64,000 nt of DNA from Sva-07 sp963698565 (GCA_963698565.1 CAVORH010000006.1:1-64000); one strand, 5' to 3'; shown: positions 26,244 to 35,300, numbered from the stretch's first letter. Program-made: numbers and translations. Notes: generated by a model not told the origin, from the sequence alone.

Positions 26244-26993
26244 CTACGGAAATTTGATGACTGTGATGGTCTTGGTTGGTTGATCGAGTGCGACCTTGGC
26301 GCAGTCTGCGTCTCGGGAGTCGCCGCGAATCGCGATCGTCCACCCGTCGAGACCTGATTCGTCGACGATTCGTTTTGCGGATGCGAGCACGTCGACCGCG
26401 GCGGCGCAGGCAGCAGCGTTGACTTCATTGACGAGGCGGTCGTTCAGTGCGAGGACGGCCAAGTTGTCGGGCGTGAGTTCGGCGTCGGCGTTGACGAGCC
26501 CGATTCGACCGCAGACCTCGCTGTCGCCTGGGTAGACCTCCACCACACCGGTCACTGCGATGCAGACGGTGAGGGGTGGTACGTCGCTGGTTGGGCCTAG
26601 GGTGCCATTGGCCCATTGCTCGGCGCATGCTGCGATCGGATCTGCATTCGCGGGGATGACGATGGCGTCGGATCGGGGGTCCTCGGCGGCCCGACACGCG
26701 ATGCCCTGCGCGGGCTGTATTGGCTGACCCGAACGAATCAAAGCGGCGACGCCGACCGATCCGCCAACGATCACAATCGTGCCGACGACGACGGCCCCGA
26801 TCGATCGGCGCCGGCGACGCCGCGCATTCAGTGCGTCGGCAAGGCTGCGAGCGCGAACGACCACACGATCGACGTCGGCGTCGAGTTCGGCTTCGGTCGG
26901 CTCCGGGAATGCAGCGGCCCAGGCATCGGGACGGTCGCGTATCCATACGTCGACGAGGTCGGCGAGTTCGTTGGGGGTTTGGTCGTCGCTCAT
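26244..26993 (-). CDS. Membrane anti-sigma-like protein of the cluster
   Basis: A 249-residue protein: ~60 cytoplasmic residues with an acidic helix, an Arg-rich flank and one membrane helix (IGAVVVGTIVIVGGSVGVAAL), then an outer domain with several cysteines (IACRAAED, AACAEQW, TVCIAVTG, SEVCGRIG, AACAAAV, DADCAKVA; the even number, six, allows disulfides). Its ATG overlaps the sigma stop by 4 bp. Holding the ECF factor at the membrane until an outside signal arrives is the obvious role; inferred from topology and operon position, as no ZAS motif is seen. It ends 8 bp before gene E. Confidence 0.78.
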   Translation of the reverse strand: MSDDQTPNELADLVDVWIRDRPDAWAAAFPEPTEAELDADVDRVVVRARSLADALNARRRRRRSIGAVVVGTIVIVGGSVGVAALIRSGQPIQPAQGIACRAAEDPRSDAIVIPANADPIAACAEQWANGTLGPTSDVPPLTVCIAVTGVVEVYPGDSEVCGRIGLVNADAELTPDNLAVLALNDRLVNEVNAAACAAAVDVLASAKRIVDESGLDGWTIAIRGDSRDADCAKVALDQPTKTITVIKFP

Positions 26994-27562
26994 GGCTGGG
27001 CCCTCGTGGCGTTCTCGTGAACGACCGGGTCGACGTACGCCTGGCGCAAGGCGAACCGTGCGCGCATCAGACGCTTTCGCGCTGCGGCCTGACTGATGGA
27101 CATTTCCGCTGCGATGCGTGGCCCGTCATAGCCGATCGCATGAAGGACGAGTACTTGACGCGCCGCAGGCTCGAGCATGTCAAGCGCTGCTCGGAGCGCG
27201 TCGGATCGAAGTTCCGACTCGGCGTCGGCCAGACGAAGCTCAGCATCCTCCTCGGCCGACGGGACGAACGGCAGCGGGTCACGCCGAAGGGTTTCGAGGG
27301 TCTTTCGCCGTGTGTTGTTCTTGCGAGCGTGATTTGCGGTGAGGTTGCTGGCAGTCCGCACCAGCCACGAACGCTGGGTCGAGTCGGGGAGCGGAGCAAG
27401 TTCATCGAGACGTTCTGACGCCAATGCGAATACGTCGACCCAGAGGTCGTCCACGCTCGCCGGGTCACGCTCGAGTCGCGCCAAACACGCCCGAACAGTG
27501 CGACCGTGCACACGGATCAGGTTCCTGAGGCGGTCTTCTCGGTCGTCTCGCAGATCGGTCAC
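26990..27562 (-). CDS. ECF-type sigma factor controlling the cluster (inferred)
   Basis: A 190-residue ECF sigma factor: region 2 (VDDLWVDVFALASERLDEL ... WLVRTASNLTANHARKN) and region 4 (LEPAARQVLVLHAIGYDGPR, then IAAEMSISQAAARKRLMRAR). The GTG at 27562 has GAGGAAC before it. It heads the operon sigma, anti-sigma, secreted E, membrane-fusion protein, ATPase. Its own upstream region carries the same GTCACACAT-like/GACACT promoter found before the other units, which points to autoregulation and to this protein as the factor that reads all eight sites. That link is inference; the first sigma (13637) is the alternative. Confidence 0.88.
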   Translation of the reverse strand: MTDLRDDREDRLRNLIRVHGRTVRACLARLERDPASVDDLWVDVFALASERLDELAPLPDSTQRSWLVRTASNLTANHARKNNTRRKTLETLRRDPLPFVPSAEEDAELRLADAESELRSDALRAALDMLEPAARQVLVLHAIGYDGPRIAAEMSISQAAARKRLMRARFALRQAYVDPVVHENATRAQP

Positions 27563-27603
27563 GTTCCTCGATGGTCGTGCGGTAATTGGGTCGGCGCACT
27601 AGA

Positions 27604-27629
27604 AGTGTCAACCACACCAGATGTGTGCC
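27604..27629 (-). promoter_or_regulatory. Regulon promoter in front of the sigma operon
   Basis: On the minus strand: GGCACACAT (27629-27621), 11 nt (including CTGG), GACACT (27609-27604), then TCTAG. The -10-like element begins 47 nt before the GTG start. This copy couples expression of the sigma operon to the same signal as the secreted-protein units. Confidence 0.75.
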
Positions 27630-27646
27630 ACCGCTGAGGATGCTCA

Positions 27647-27886
27647 TCATGTCGGATCGAGGGTGGTGATCGTGAGCAACAGGCTGTCGGGTTCCGCGCC
27701 GACGTCGCGAACGTACTGATCGGCAAACACCAGTGCACTCATCGGTTCGGGAAACGGGCCGAGTACCGACGTCTCATCCGTGACCAAGTCGACAACGACG
27801 ACCACATGTGGGGCATACATCCGATCATCGATGTGGTCCAGAGCACTCTCAGGGGTCAACCCCATCATCGGATCATCAGGTCTCAT
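27647..27886 (-). CDS. Small hypothetical protein under the shared promoter
   Basis: About 79 residues from the Met at 27886 (GTG at 27934 would add 16). It has the block VVVVVDLVTDETSVLGPFPE and ends with SLLLTITTLDPT. No signal peptide or membrane segment is seen, so it is probably cytoplasmic. No family recognised. It lies 85 bp upstream of the sigma gene on the same strand, with the sigma promoter between them, and has its own copy of the motif at 27989-28014. Its place suggests a regulatory part in the sigma system, but nothing in the sequence proves it. Confidence 0.5.
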   Translation of the reverse strand: MRPDDPMMGLTPESALDHIDDRMYAPHVVVVVDLVTDETSVLGPFPEPMSALVFADQYVRDVGAEPDSLLLTITTLDPT

Positions 27887-27988
27887 TCTTCGTTGGCGCG
27901 TGGCTGCGCGTTCGTGTGAGGCCTCTCGGCGCACCAGAAGAAGTGCGGGGGGAGAATCTTCGCGGCGATGACATCAAGGCTCACGTTG

Positions 27989-28014
27989 AAAGTGTCGGGT
28001 ACTCGACTTGTGTG
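27989..28014 (-). promoter_or_regulatory. Regulon promoter upstream of the small hypothetical gene
   Basis: On the minus strand: GTCACACAA (28014-28006), 11 nt, GACACTTTC (27994 downwards). Spacing equals the other seven sites. It faces the gene ending at 27647 and possibly continues into the sigma operon. Confidence 0.7.
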
Positions 28015-28221
28015 ACGCAGATCGGCTCTCTGCCGGGTGATTGCGTCCCGGGGTTGCGGTCGGGAGTCGCGCTACCGGTCCATTGACAGCGTTGGGCCTG
28101 CAACGGGGTCACGCAAGGGCGCGGCTCGGTGGTGTTGTCGACGTCTCGCCGCCTTGCCGATCCTGAACGCCCGTCTGAACTCTTCAACCGACGCGCAAAG
28201 AGCCGGCGGCCGAAGTTCGCT

Positions 28222-28247
28222 GTCACACATTTCCCTCGTTTGACACT
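28222..28247 (+). promoter_or_regulatory. Regulon promoter, unit F
   Basis: GTCACACAT (28222-28230), 11 nt, GACACTTGATG (28242-28252). The -10-like element begins 48 nt before the ATG at 28290. With the unit G copy it is one of the two best matches to the consensus. Confidence 0.78.
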
Positions 28248-28289
28248 TGATGAACGTTCCAGCGGGCGTTACTAGGCAAGGAGATTCAA

Positions 28290-28715
28290 ATGAAACGGAT
28301 AATTGCAACCTTGAGCATCGCTGGAGCGTTGGTCATGGCGAGTTACGGGTCGGCTTCGGCGATGACTTGGACCTACAAGAATGTCTACGGAGCGACATCC
28401 TCGGCGTGCACGAGCGGTGCTTACGATCGGGCCGGGTACATGAACGCGAAGCGGTACCAGAGCGGCTGCCACGTGAACTCGACCACCTCAGCCTTCGACA
28501 CCGATCTGTCGACCGACTTCTTCACGGGCGGGAGCCTCTCGGTCACGGGTTCCTACCACTGGCGCAACTCGCAGGGCAACAACTACAACGTCTACTCGTC
28601 CGTCAACTGCATGGGAACTGCGATCTCCGTTCCTAACGGACAGGGTGTCTCCACGGCGTCGATCACAGACAGATCAGTATCGACGACGGCCTTCGAAGCT
28701 CAGTGCAGAAGCTGA
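28290..28715 (+). CDS. Small secreted cysteine protein F
   Basis: A 141-residue protein with a Sec signal (IIATLSIAGALVMASYGSASA) and a mature ~118 residues with four cysteines (SACTSGAY, SGCHVNS, VNCMGTA, AQCRS). It is rich in Tyr, Ser, Thr and Asn, a beta-type exported protein. The MTWTYKN start of the mature part is the only unusual aromatic run. AAGGAGA precedes the ATG. Its last 13 nt overlap the start of lipoprotein F, so they are coupled. No family recognised. Confidence 0.75.
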   Translation: MKRIIATLSIAGALVMASYGSASAMTWTYKNVYGATSSACTSGAYDRAGYMNAKRYQSGCHVNSTTSAFDTDLSTDFFTGGSLSVTGSYHWRNSQGNNYNVYSSVNCMGTAISVPNGQGVSTASITDRSVSTTAFEAQCRS

Positions 28716-29626
28716 TCGGCCTGGAGCGCTCACGAGTCTTGCGGCCGCTGTTCCTGGCGGCGTTGATCGCCGCCACGATCTCGGGTTGCGGCTCGACAAG
28801 CGACTCGGCCGCCAACGTGTCAGGCGATCCAACAAGCCGACACGGCGCAAGTCGTTCGTCGGTGGCGCCCGCCGGCTCCTCCGCTCGGGAGTTCTCCATT
28901 TCGAAGGACGACTTCCTCGAGTTGGTCGGAAGTGAAACATGGCGTGCCGCCTCCGAGTGCATGGCCGAACGAGGATTCCAGCTCCCTGCGCGCCCGGCAG
29001 CGCCGCCTGCGACGGGCCCGCTCTTGTATGGCCTGCCGAGTTCGAACGATCCCGAGATCGGATACTCGATTAAGCCTCCCGAGGGCTATGCGCCGGTCGA
29101 GATGGTGTTGGACAGCGAGCCAGAGTTCCTGCGAGCGCTTCATGGACAGATCGTCGAGACGCTGACCTACGAGTTGCCTGCGGGTGAGGAGGTTACCGTC
29201 ACAGTGAGCGACGGGTGCTTGGGCGAGGCCGAGGTAGCACTGTATGGATCGGTCGCAGCGCTCCTCGAAGGGTCACGGGCCCTCATGTTCATGCAAGCGC
29301 TGGAGGTCAATGCATACGTGCAATCTGAGGCGGATCCGGCAATCTTGTCGTTGAACGAAAGCTGGTCGCAGTGCATGGCCGAAGCGGGCTTCGAATTCCC
29401 GAACCCGCTCGCTGCGTGGAGCAATGACTGGCCCGACGCCCTCACCAGGGACGAGATCGAGGCGGCAAGTGCGGACGTTCACTGCAAAGCCGAGCTGGAC
29501 TACGACACGGTGTACTGGTCAAACATCGACCGATTGTTCGCATCCGCTCTAGAGAAGAATCCCGGACTCGTCGAGCAATGGAGAGACGTACAGGCAGCGG
29601 TTGCGGAGAGTGTGGGTTCTTTGTGA
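28703..29626 (+). CDS. Paired lipoprotein F (ECM-motif family)
   Basis: A 307-residue lipoprotein, lipobox TISGC (Cys 29), Ser/Gly-rich linker. Motifs: SECMAERGFQLP near residue 88, DGCLGEAEVALYG, NESWSQCMAEAGFEFPN and ADVHCKAELD, with the four conserved cysteines. The GTG start at 28703 overlaps gene F by 13 nt. Its C-terminal third is helical and acidic. With B and D it forms the longer branch of the family (~300 residues against 262-268). Confidence 0.76.
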   Translation: MQKLIGLERSRVLRPLFLAALIAATISGCGSTSDSAANVSGDPTSRHGASRSSVAPAGSSAREFSISKDDFLELVGSETWRAASECMAERGFQLPARPAAPPATGPLLYGLPSSNDPEIGYSIKPPEGYAPVEMVLDSEPEFLRALHGQIVETLTYELPAGEEVTVTVSDGCLGEAEVALYGSVAALLEGSRALMFMQALEVNAYVQSEADPAILSLNESWSQCMAEAGFEFPNPLAAWSNDWPDALTRDEIEAASADVHCKAELDYDTVYWSNIDRLFASALEKNPGLVEQWRDVQAAVAESVGSL

Positions 29627-29740
29627 GCCGCGGTCGACGAGGATTCCGCATCCGGCTTGTACGCGGTCCCGACCGCAGGCGCAAGTTGCCCAAGGTGCGC
29701 GCTTGAGAGCGTGTCATGGGGTCCGGGACGGGGCGAAGGC

Positions 29741-29766
29741 GTCACACATCACCGGCAGTGGACACT
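29741..29766 (+). promoter_or_regulatory. Regulon promoter, unit G
   Basis: GTCACACAT (29741-29749), 11 nt, GACACTTGAT (29761-29770). The -10-like element begins 40 nt before the ATG at 29801, the shortest leader of the set. Confidence 0.78.
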
Positions 29767-29800
29767 TGATCCAGAGACAACCAACGACAAGGAGCAAGTC

Positions 29801-30190
29801 ATGAAGATTCGGATAATCGCGGCGGCGCTGCTCGCAGCCTCGGGACTCGTCATTGCGTCACCACCCGCCCAGGCCTACACCTCCTCGAACTGGACCTCCG
29901 GGTTTTGCGCCAGCGTCGGCGGAACGCGGGGATACTCGATTGCTGCGAAGCAGGCAACGTCAACGATGACATACAACAACGGCGGCGGCGCCTGCTATCA
30001 AGCCCCGCTCGCCTACTGCTCACGAAGCAGTGGTGACGTGCGCGTCTACCGAGGTGCAGGCAACAACATCTCGCAAGGCGTGTCGACCTACGACTGCGAC
30101 TCCAACAGTGTCTACAACTTCGCCCTCACGAACAACAGCACCATCACGAGTACGAGCGACTTCAGTTCGGGGTGCCAATCGAACTGCTAA
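29801..30190 (+). CDS. Small secreted cysteine protein G
   Basis: A 129-residue protein with a Sec signal (IIAAALLAASGLVIASPPAQA) and a ~105-residue mature part with six cysteines (GFCASVG, GGACYQAP, AYCSRSS, TYDCDSN, SGCQSNC). Rich in Ser, Tyr and Asn. AAGGAG lies 7 nt before the ATG. The next gene follows at once; its GTG at 30172 would overlap by 19 nt, the same geometry as in unit B. Family unknown. Confidence 0.75.
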   Translation: MKIRIIAAALLAASGLVIASPPAQAYTSSNWTSGFCASVGGTRGYSIAAKQATSTMTYNNGGGACYQAPLAYCSRSSGDVRVYRGAGNNISQGVSTYDCDSNSVYNFALTNNSTITSTSDFSSGCQSNC

Positions 30191-30204
30191 GCGCCAACGG
30201 TCCG

Positions 30205-31008
30205 ATGAGGATGCAACTGACACGCCCGCATGGTTGGCGGTGGTGCAGCGCTGTCGGGTGCTGCGTCACCCTGGCTTTGGCGAGTGCATGCACCGATGAT
30301 GTGGCCCCTGACGAGCCCGCGGCGGTCGATTTCGTCGAGATCCACCAGGCGGAACTCCTCGGTGGCGCTTCTCCTGACGACCTGGCGCAACTCGAAAATT
30401 GGTTCACGTACACACAACAACAAGAGATCGTCGAGTGCATGGCCGAGAGCGGATTCGAGTATGCGCCTGTGCTGTTGACGTCGACTTCGGATAGCTTCGC
30501 CGACTTCACCAGCCGGGAGTACGCAGAGGCTCACGGGTTTGGTGTTGTCGACGCGGTGCTCGGCGCCGACGACGAGCCCCAGCCAGCATCGGACCCCAAC
30601 GCAGGAAATCCATATCGCAATTCGCCGGAATACTCCGCCACGTTGGAGCGATGTGCGACCGAAGCGGCTGAGGAGGCCAATCGGCAAACCGGGCTCTCGC
30701 AGCTACGCGCCCTCGACGAAGAAGTTGTGGCTGCGATCGCTGCCGACCCCGAGGTCATTGATGCTGCCGAGACGTGGCAGGAGTGTGCGGCGTCCGCTGG
30801 AATCAGCGCCGCGAGTCGCCGAGACCTGATCGACACGTTCCTCGAAGAAGCACTCGTCACAGACCCCGCACGACTCGGTGAGCTCCGTGCGGCGGAGGTC
30901 GACGCCGCGGTCCAGACCTACGGATGTTCGACTGCTTTCGACAGAGTCTGGCGCGCCCGGGGAGCAGTAGTCGGACCACTGGTAGCCGGGACGGCGTGGG
31001 GCGACTGA
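30205..31008 (+). CDS. Paired lipoprotein G (ECM-motif family)
   Basis: A 267-residue lipoprotein, lipobox LASAC (Cys 29 from the ATG at 30205). Motifs: VECMAESGFEYAP near residue 83, AHGFGVVDAVLG, ERCATEAAEE, AETWQECAASAGISA (Met and Phe of the second motif lost) and YGCSTAFDRV. It keeps the four cysteines. A GTG at 30172 would add 11 residues and overlap gene G by 19 nt; the ATG at 30205 gives a more usual n-region. It is the last pair of the array. Confidence 0.74.
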   Translation: MRMQLTRPHGWRWCSAVGCCVTLALASACTDDVAPDEPAAVDFVEIHQAELLGGASPDDLAQLENWFTYTQQQEIVECMAESGFEYAPVLLTSTSDSFADFTSREYAEAHGFGVVDAVLGADDEPQPASDPNAGNPYRNSPEYSATLERCATEAAEEANRQTGLSQLRALDEEVVAAIAADPEVIDAAETWQECAASAGISAASRRDLIDTFLEEALVTDPARLGELRAAEVDAAVQTYGCSTAFDRVWRARGAVVGPLVAGTAWGD

Positions 31009-31763
31009 GACCGCTGCGCCGCCCAGCGCAGAGCTGATGCTTCCGTCCGAACGGGAGCGACTCCACACATGCCGCCCCGGCAGCGTTCCTTGCCACTCCG
31101 TTCGCCAATCTACGAGCCGATACTCGCAGATGTGCAACGACTCGAAGCCACACGGCGTGGCGCATTTCCCCTGCTCAGACCACACAAGACGGCATCACAC
31201 GACACGAGCTGGACCGTCTCAGTCGCCCTCTCAATGCGACAACAGATCGTGCCCGACGAGTTCCAAGGACGCACCGCCGCCGGCTGGCTGGTGTGCTGGG
31301 GCTCCGCTCCCATCGGTGCCATCGGCGCAGGCATCATCGGCCGAACCGCCGGACTCCGAACCGTCTTCTCCGTAGCGGCGATTCATATGCGCAGTGGCAT
31401 GTGCAACCACACCATCTTTCGACCGACAAGCCGCACGCACAAATCAACTGTTCGGTCAGCAGAGCGGGTGAAGGATTGGAACAACTTCCGCACTGCTCCG
31501 CCGGTCGACGAACGGCGCTCCGTATCGGTAGGCCGACGGGGTCTTCAGGTAGCGCTCAACGGCACGTATCACTCGCTCGAAGCCAGCCCGCACCCGAGCG
31601 ATAATCGCGGTCCGGAACGCTCGGGCCCGCGCTCGGCTTCCGGCGAACTGTGCGGGCTCGAGGCGCGATCGGGCCACCGCATAATCGCTGTGAGTATCAG
31701 CGGGCCGAGCGGAGCAGGACCCATCCGGAACGGCACCTGCCGCTCGGGTAGACCCGCTTGGTA
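31009..31763. other. Gap with a decayed major-facilitator fragment
   Basis: No intact gene. On the + strand, from about 31213 to 31386, the translation reads LSMRQQIVPDEFQGRTAAGW, then WGSAPIGAIGAGIIGRTAG, which looks like an internal piece of an MFS efflux transporter (the IVPDxxxGR...GxxPIGxxxGGxxG loop) with both ends lost. The rest shows nothing I can support. It separates the secreted-protein array from the right integrative element. Confidence 0.5.
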
Positions 31764-32036
31764 TCAGCCGGCTTCGACGACTGCGCCGTAGCGCTGCTGT
31801 GCAGCCTGTGCTGAGGTGCCGAGGAGTTCGCCGATGCGCTGCCACGGGACATTCTTCGCCCGCGCCGCAGTGACGGCGTCGACGATCTGACGTTCGCTAC
31901 GCGCTCGTGCGAGCACGGCGCGTTCGAGCAAGTACTCCTCGACCGAGCGCTCGTCGGCGGGGTCGGGTTCGTAGTCCTCGAACCGCTTGGCAAGTTCGTC
32001 GGCGTGGTCGAGGATCTCTTGGATTGAGCGGGGCAT
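31764..32036 (-). CDS. Small HTH protein, antitoxin-like
   Basis: A 90-residue protein: an N-terminal helical acidic part (QEILDHADELAKRFEDYEPD), then a helix-turn-helix at the C-terminus (NVPWQRIGELLGTSAQAAQQ). It sits one base after the stop of a toxin-like frame, the order toxin then antitoxin/regulator seen in several type II systems. Typical of actinobacterial integrative elements. DNA binding and neutralisation of the neighbour are inferred. Confidence 0.65.
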   Translation of the reverse strand: MPRSIQEILDHADELAKRFEDYEPDPADERSVEEYLLERAVLARARSERQIVDAVTAARAKNVPWQRIGELLGTSAQAAQQRYGAVVEAG

Positions 32037-32037
32037 G

Positions 32038-32208
32038 TCAGGTCTCCAGGAACTTGGGTCGAGCGGCCATGGCGTGGACGATGAACTCGACACCCTCGGC
32101 GGCGACGACGCCGATCTCGAGCATGCGGCCGGCGGTGTCGGCACCGACCAGCATGTCCAAGTCGTCGAGGTCGAACACTCTGATCGGATGTCGGTAGGTG
32201 TGGAGCAT
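32038..32208 (-). pseudogene. Toxin-like small ORF with frameshifted 5' end
   Basis: A 56-residue frame beginning MLHTYRHPIRVFDLDDLDML and continuing GRMLEIGVVAAEGVEFIVHA, ending KFLET. The HAxxHPI-like start, the RxLEIGVV strand and the C-terminal FIVHAM resemble small RNase-fold (BrnT/RelE-like) toxin proteins of actinobacterial elements. The missing N-terminus (ARQHRITDDD just upstream in this frame, with an ATG at 32267 in another frame giving MTEDLVIV) points to a frameshift around 32250. It overlaps nothing and ends just before the HTH gene. Confidence 0.45.
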
Positions 32209-32344
32209 GTCGTCGTCGGTGATCCTGTGCTGGCGAGCGCTCCCACGATCACGAGATCCTCGGTCATCAACTTACCTTGATACGGCCGCCTGGTGGTGGT
32301 CCGCTGGATGTCGCCTCGACCGCAACGAACTCGGCGGGTGGCGT

Positions 32345-35300
32345 CTACATCTCGATGCCCGAGAGTCCGATCTCGGGGCGGGCACGTTCCATGGTCGGGC
32401 GCTGGGGACGGATTCTCCAGATGGAATCCTCGACGGCTTCGTGGCTCACGCCGTAGGCGGATCGGTCGTAGCGGCCGGGCCAGTCGCCGATGCCGTCTCG
32501 GATGTCGAATGCTGCCTGGTGCTGGTGTACGCGACCGGCTGCTTGATCCCATGCCTGTGCCTTCTTGGTGCCTCGTGGCCGGGGTCCGAGCGTGTCGACG
32601 ATCGCTGCCGGTTGTTCGAGTCGGGCGATCCTGGTTCGTACTCGCCGGTCGTGAGCGAGCCGACCATCGATCTCGGCGACACGCGACTCGAGTTCGGGTC
32701 GCCGGCGGAGGAATTCCTTGGCCTCCCCGGTTTGTGTGCCGAGTTCGGTCAACTTGCTCTCCGCCGCTGCGATGGTGGCGTCGGCTCGGCGGATGATCTC
32801 GGGTTGGCGTTGCAGCTGACGCTGCGCTGTTTGGATCTCCTGCTCGTGCTTTCTGCGCCGAAGTGGACGGTCGTGGGTCGCGATGACGTTCTCGGCCGCT
32901 CGGCAGGCGGCTCCGGCCCGAGCCTTGGTCTTGCGTGCCTCGGTGATCTCGGCTTCGAGCACGTGTCGATGAGGGTGGAACGCGTCGACGATGGACTCGG
33001 CATCGTCGAGGCTCGTCAGGATCTCGTGGCGTTGTTCCATCATCGCTCGGAGCACGGGTCCGTCGAGGAGGCCGGGTCGATGCGGGGTGGTCTGGTTCAG
33101 TTCGGCGTGGCGGACGGTCGCTGGTTGGTCGATCCAGTCGGTGGTCATGCACTGGACGAAGACGTCGACGGCGGTCTCTTCGCCGGTCACGCCGAAGAAG
33201 GCGTGGTTCATCTCCGAGCCCCGGGTCATGGCGACGTAGAGGTTGCGGATGTCGGTGAGGCGATCGGCGAACAGCAGGCCACCAAGCACGTTGCGGCCTT
33301 GGCCGCCCATGCCGGTGCGGGCGTAGGCGAGCTCGACGTGTTCGTTGACGTACTCGGCCGGGAGGTGAACGACACCTGACTTGCCGGTCGCGGTCAGGGA
33401 GCCGTCTCGGTGGATGGCGTCGATCGTCCAGACGGCTCGGTTGCGGACCATGTCGTCGCGGTCGGTGAGGAGTCGACGTTCGTTCTGTCGCGTGGCGATC
33501 TCGTCACCGACGTAGAGCTGGTAGGCGCCGACGTCGACCGAACGTCCGTCGGCGTCGATCTCCCCGGCCCGGATGCGGAGGCGTTGGCATCGTTCGTTGA
33601 GACGCTCTGTCGCTTCGTTGGTCGGGGTCATCAGCAGCTCGCGCTTGCCGGCCTGGCGGAGTTCGTGCCAGAGGCGCGCGGCGGCGCGCTCCATCTCCGG
33701 GATGGTGCCGGCGTGCAGGCGGTCGTGGGCGTCGTAGATCTCGGCGACGCTGACGTCGCCACGGCGGAGTCGCAGGCTTGCTTCGCGTTCCCATTCGTTC
33801 GCGAAGCGGTGGACCTCGTCGAGTTCGATCGCGCCGAACGTGTCGACCATCAGCGCGAACATGCCGCCGCGGCCGACGGCGGAGAACTGGAGCGGGTCGC
33901 CGACGAGCGCGAGTCTCCAGCCTCGGATGTCGGCGAGGTGGGCCATCTCGGCGAGCTTCTCGGTCGGGAGCATCCCGGCTTCGTCGACGATCACGGTGGC
34001 GCCGACGGGGAGGTCGTAGCGGTGATCGGGCGGTCGGCTGAGCGTGTGCTCGATGAGCAGCTTGTGGATCGTGTCGGCTGCGACACCGGTCTCTTCCGAC
34101 AGCACCTCGGCGCCGGTGGCCGACGGGGCGACGCCGAACACCGCGCGACCGTTGGCTCGGAGGTGCTCGACGGCGGGCCGGAGTGCGGTGGTCTTGCCCG
34201 TGCCAGCGGGACCGACAACGAGGACGAGATCGGCATGGCCGGCGACCGCGCCCGCGGCGTCGGCTTGGGGCAGGGTCATGTCGACATCGCTGCGGTCGAC
34301 GGCGGCGGGATCGTCGGGGCCGTCGTGAGCGAGGCGGCGGTCGGCCCACTCGATGAGCGACCGCTCCTGGTCGAGGATCGCTTGGGTGGTCAGCGCACGT
34401 TCGATGACCGACTCGGTGACCGGCCGACCGTCGCGTCGCAGGAGCGCGCCGGGCGGGATCGGCTTGGAGATGTCGACGCAACGCTCAGCCGCGACACGGC
34501 CGGCGAGTTCGTCGGCCCACCGCACGACTGTGTCGGCGTCTTCGGCGGTCTCGGTCGGGCACCACGACGCGACCTCACGGACGAGTTCGGTCGGTCGCCA
34601 CGACGACTGCTGCTCGCTGATCGACTGGATGGACCAGTCCGTGATCGCGTCGTCGAGGTCGTGGTCGATCGTTCCCCGATACAGAACCTGTTCGACCGCG
34701 TCCTCGATCACCTGACTCGGTTCCATGCCGAGCGCTCGGGCCTGCTCGCGCCAGCCGTCGTGAAGGCTCGCTGCGTCGACCGACTTCGCCTTGCGGGGGC
34801 GGCTGTCGACGGCCGCTTCCCGGTCGATGAGCCAGCGTTCCTGTGGTGTGGGTTCGCGGCCCATCGTGTCGACGAAGCGGTCGAGCTTCTCCTCGACGCG
34901 TCGACGCATCTGGGCCGTGCGGATCGAGAACTCAGCCAGGAGCGCCTCAGGTATGTCGCGGATCTCGGCGATGCCATTCTCCGGCGCGTGCCACGCCACA
35001 CCGAGACGTTGCGTCAGCTCGGATCGCAGACCAGCGTGGTAGAGCGCCGACAGGGTGCGCTGGTCGCCCTTGATGAGGCGGGCATCGAGAGCGAGCCAAC
35101 GGCCGTCGGGCGACTTCACACGGTTGGCGATCACGAGATGGGTGTGAACCTGCGGGTCGAGCGCCCGGCTGGTGTGTTGCCGGAACATCGCAGCGACGAT
35201 CGCCTCGGCGTCGACGACGGCGACTTCGCCGCCGATCCGGTAGCGGGTGTGGGCGTGCCGTTCGATCCATCCGGCGAGCGCGGTGACTGCGGCGTCGTGG

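Noticed and set aside
16226..30190. Assignment of the small secreted proteins to the lactococcin 972 bacteriocin family
   Set aside because: Sec signal, small size and a nearby ABC transporter fit loosely, but I do not see that family's conserved motifs, and lipoprotein partners are not part of its usual gene set.
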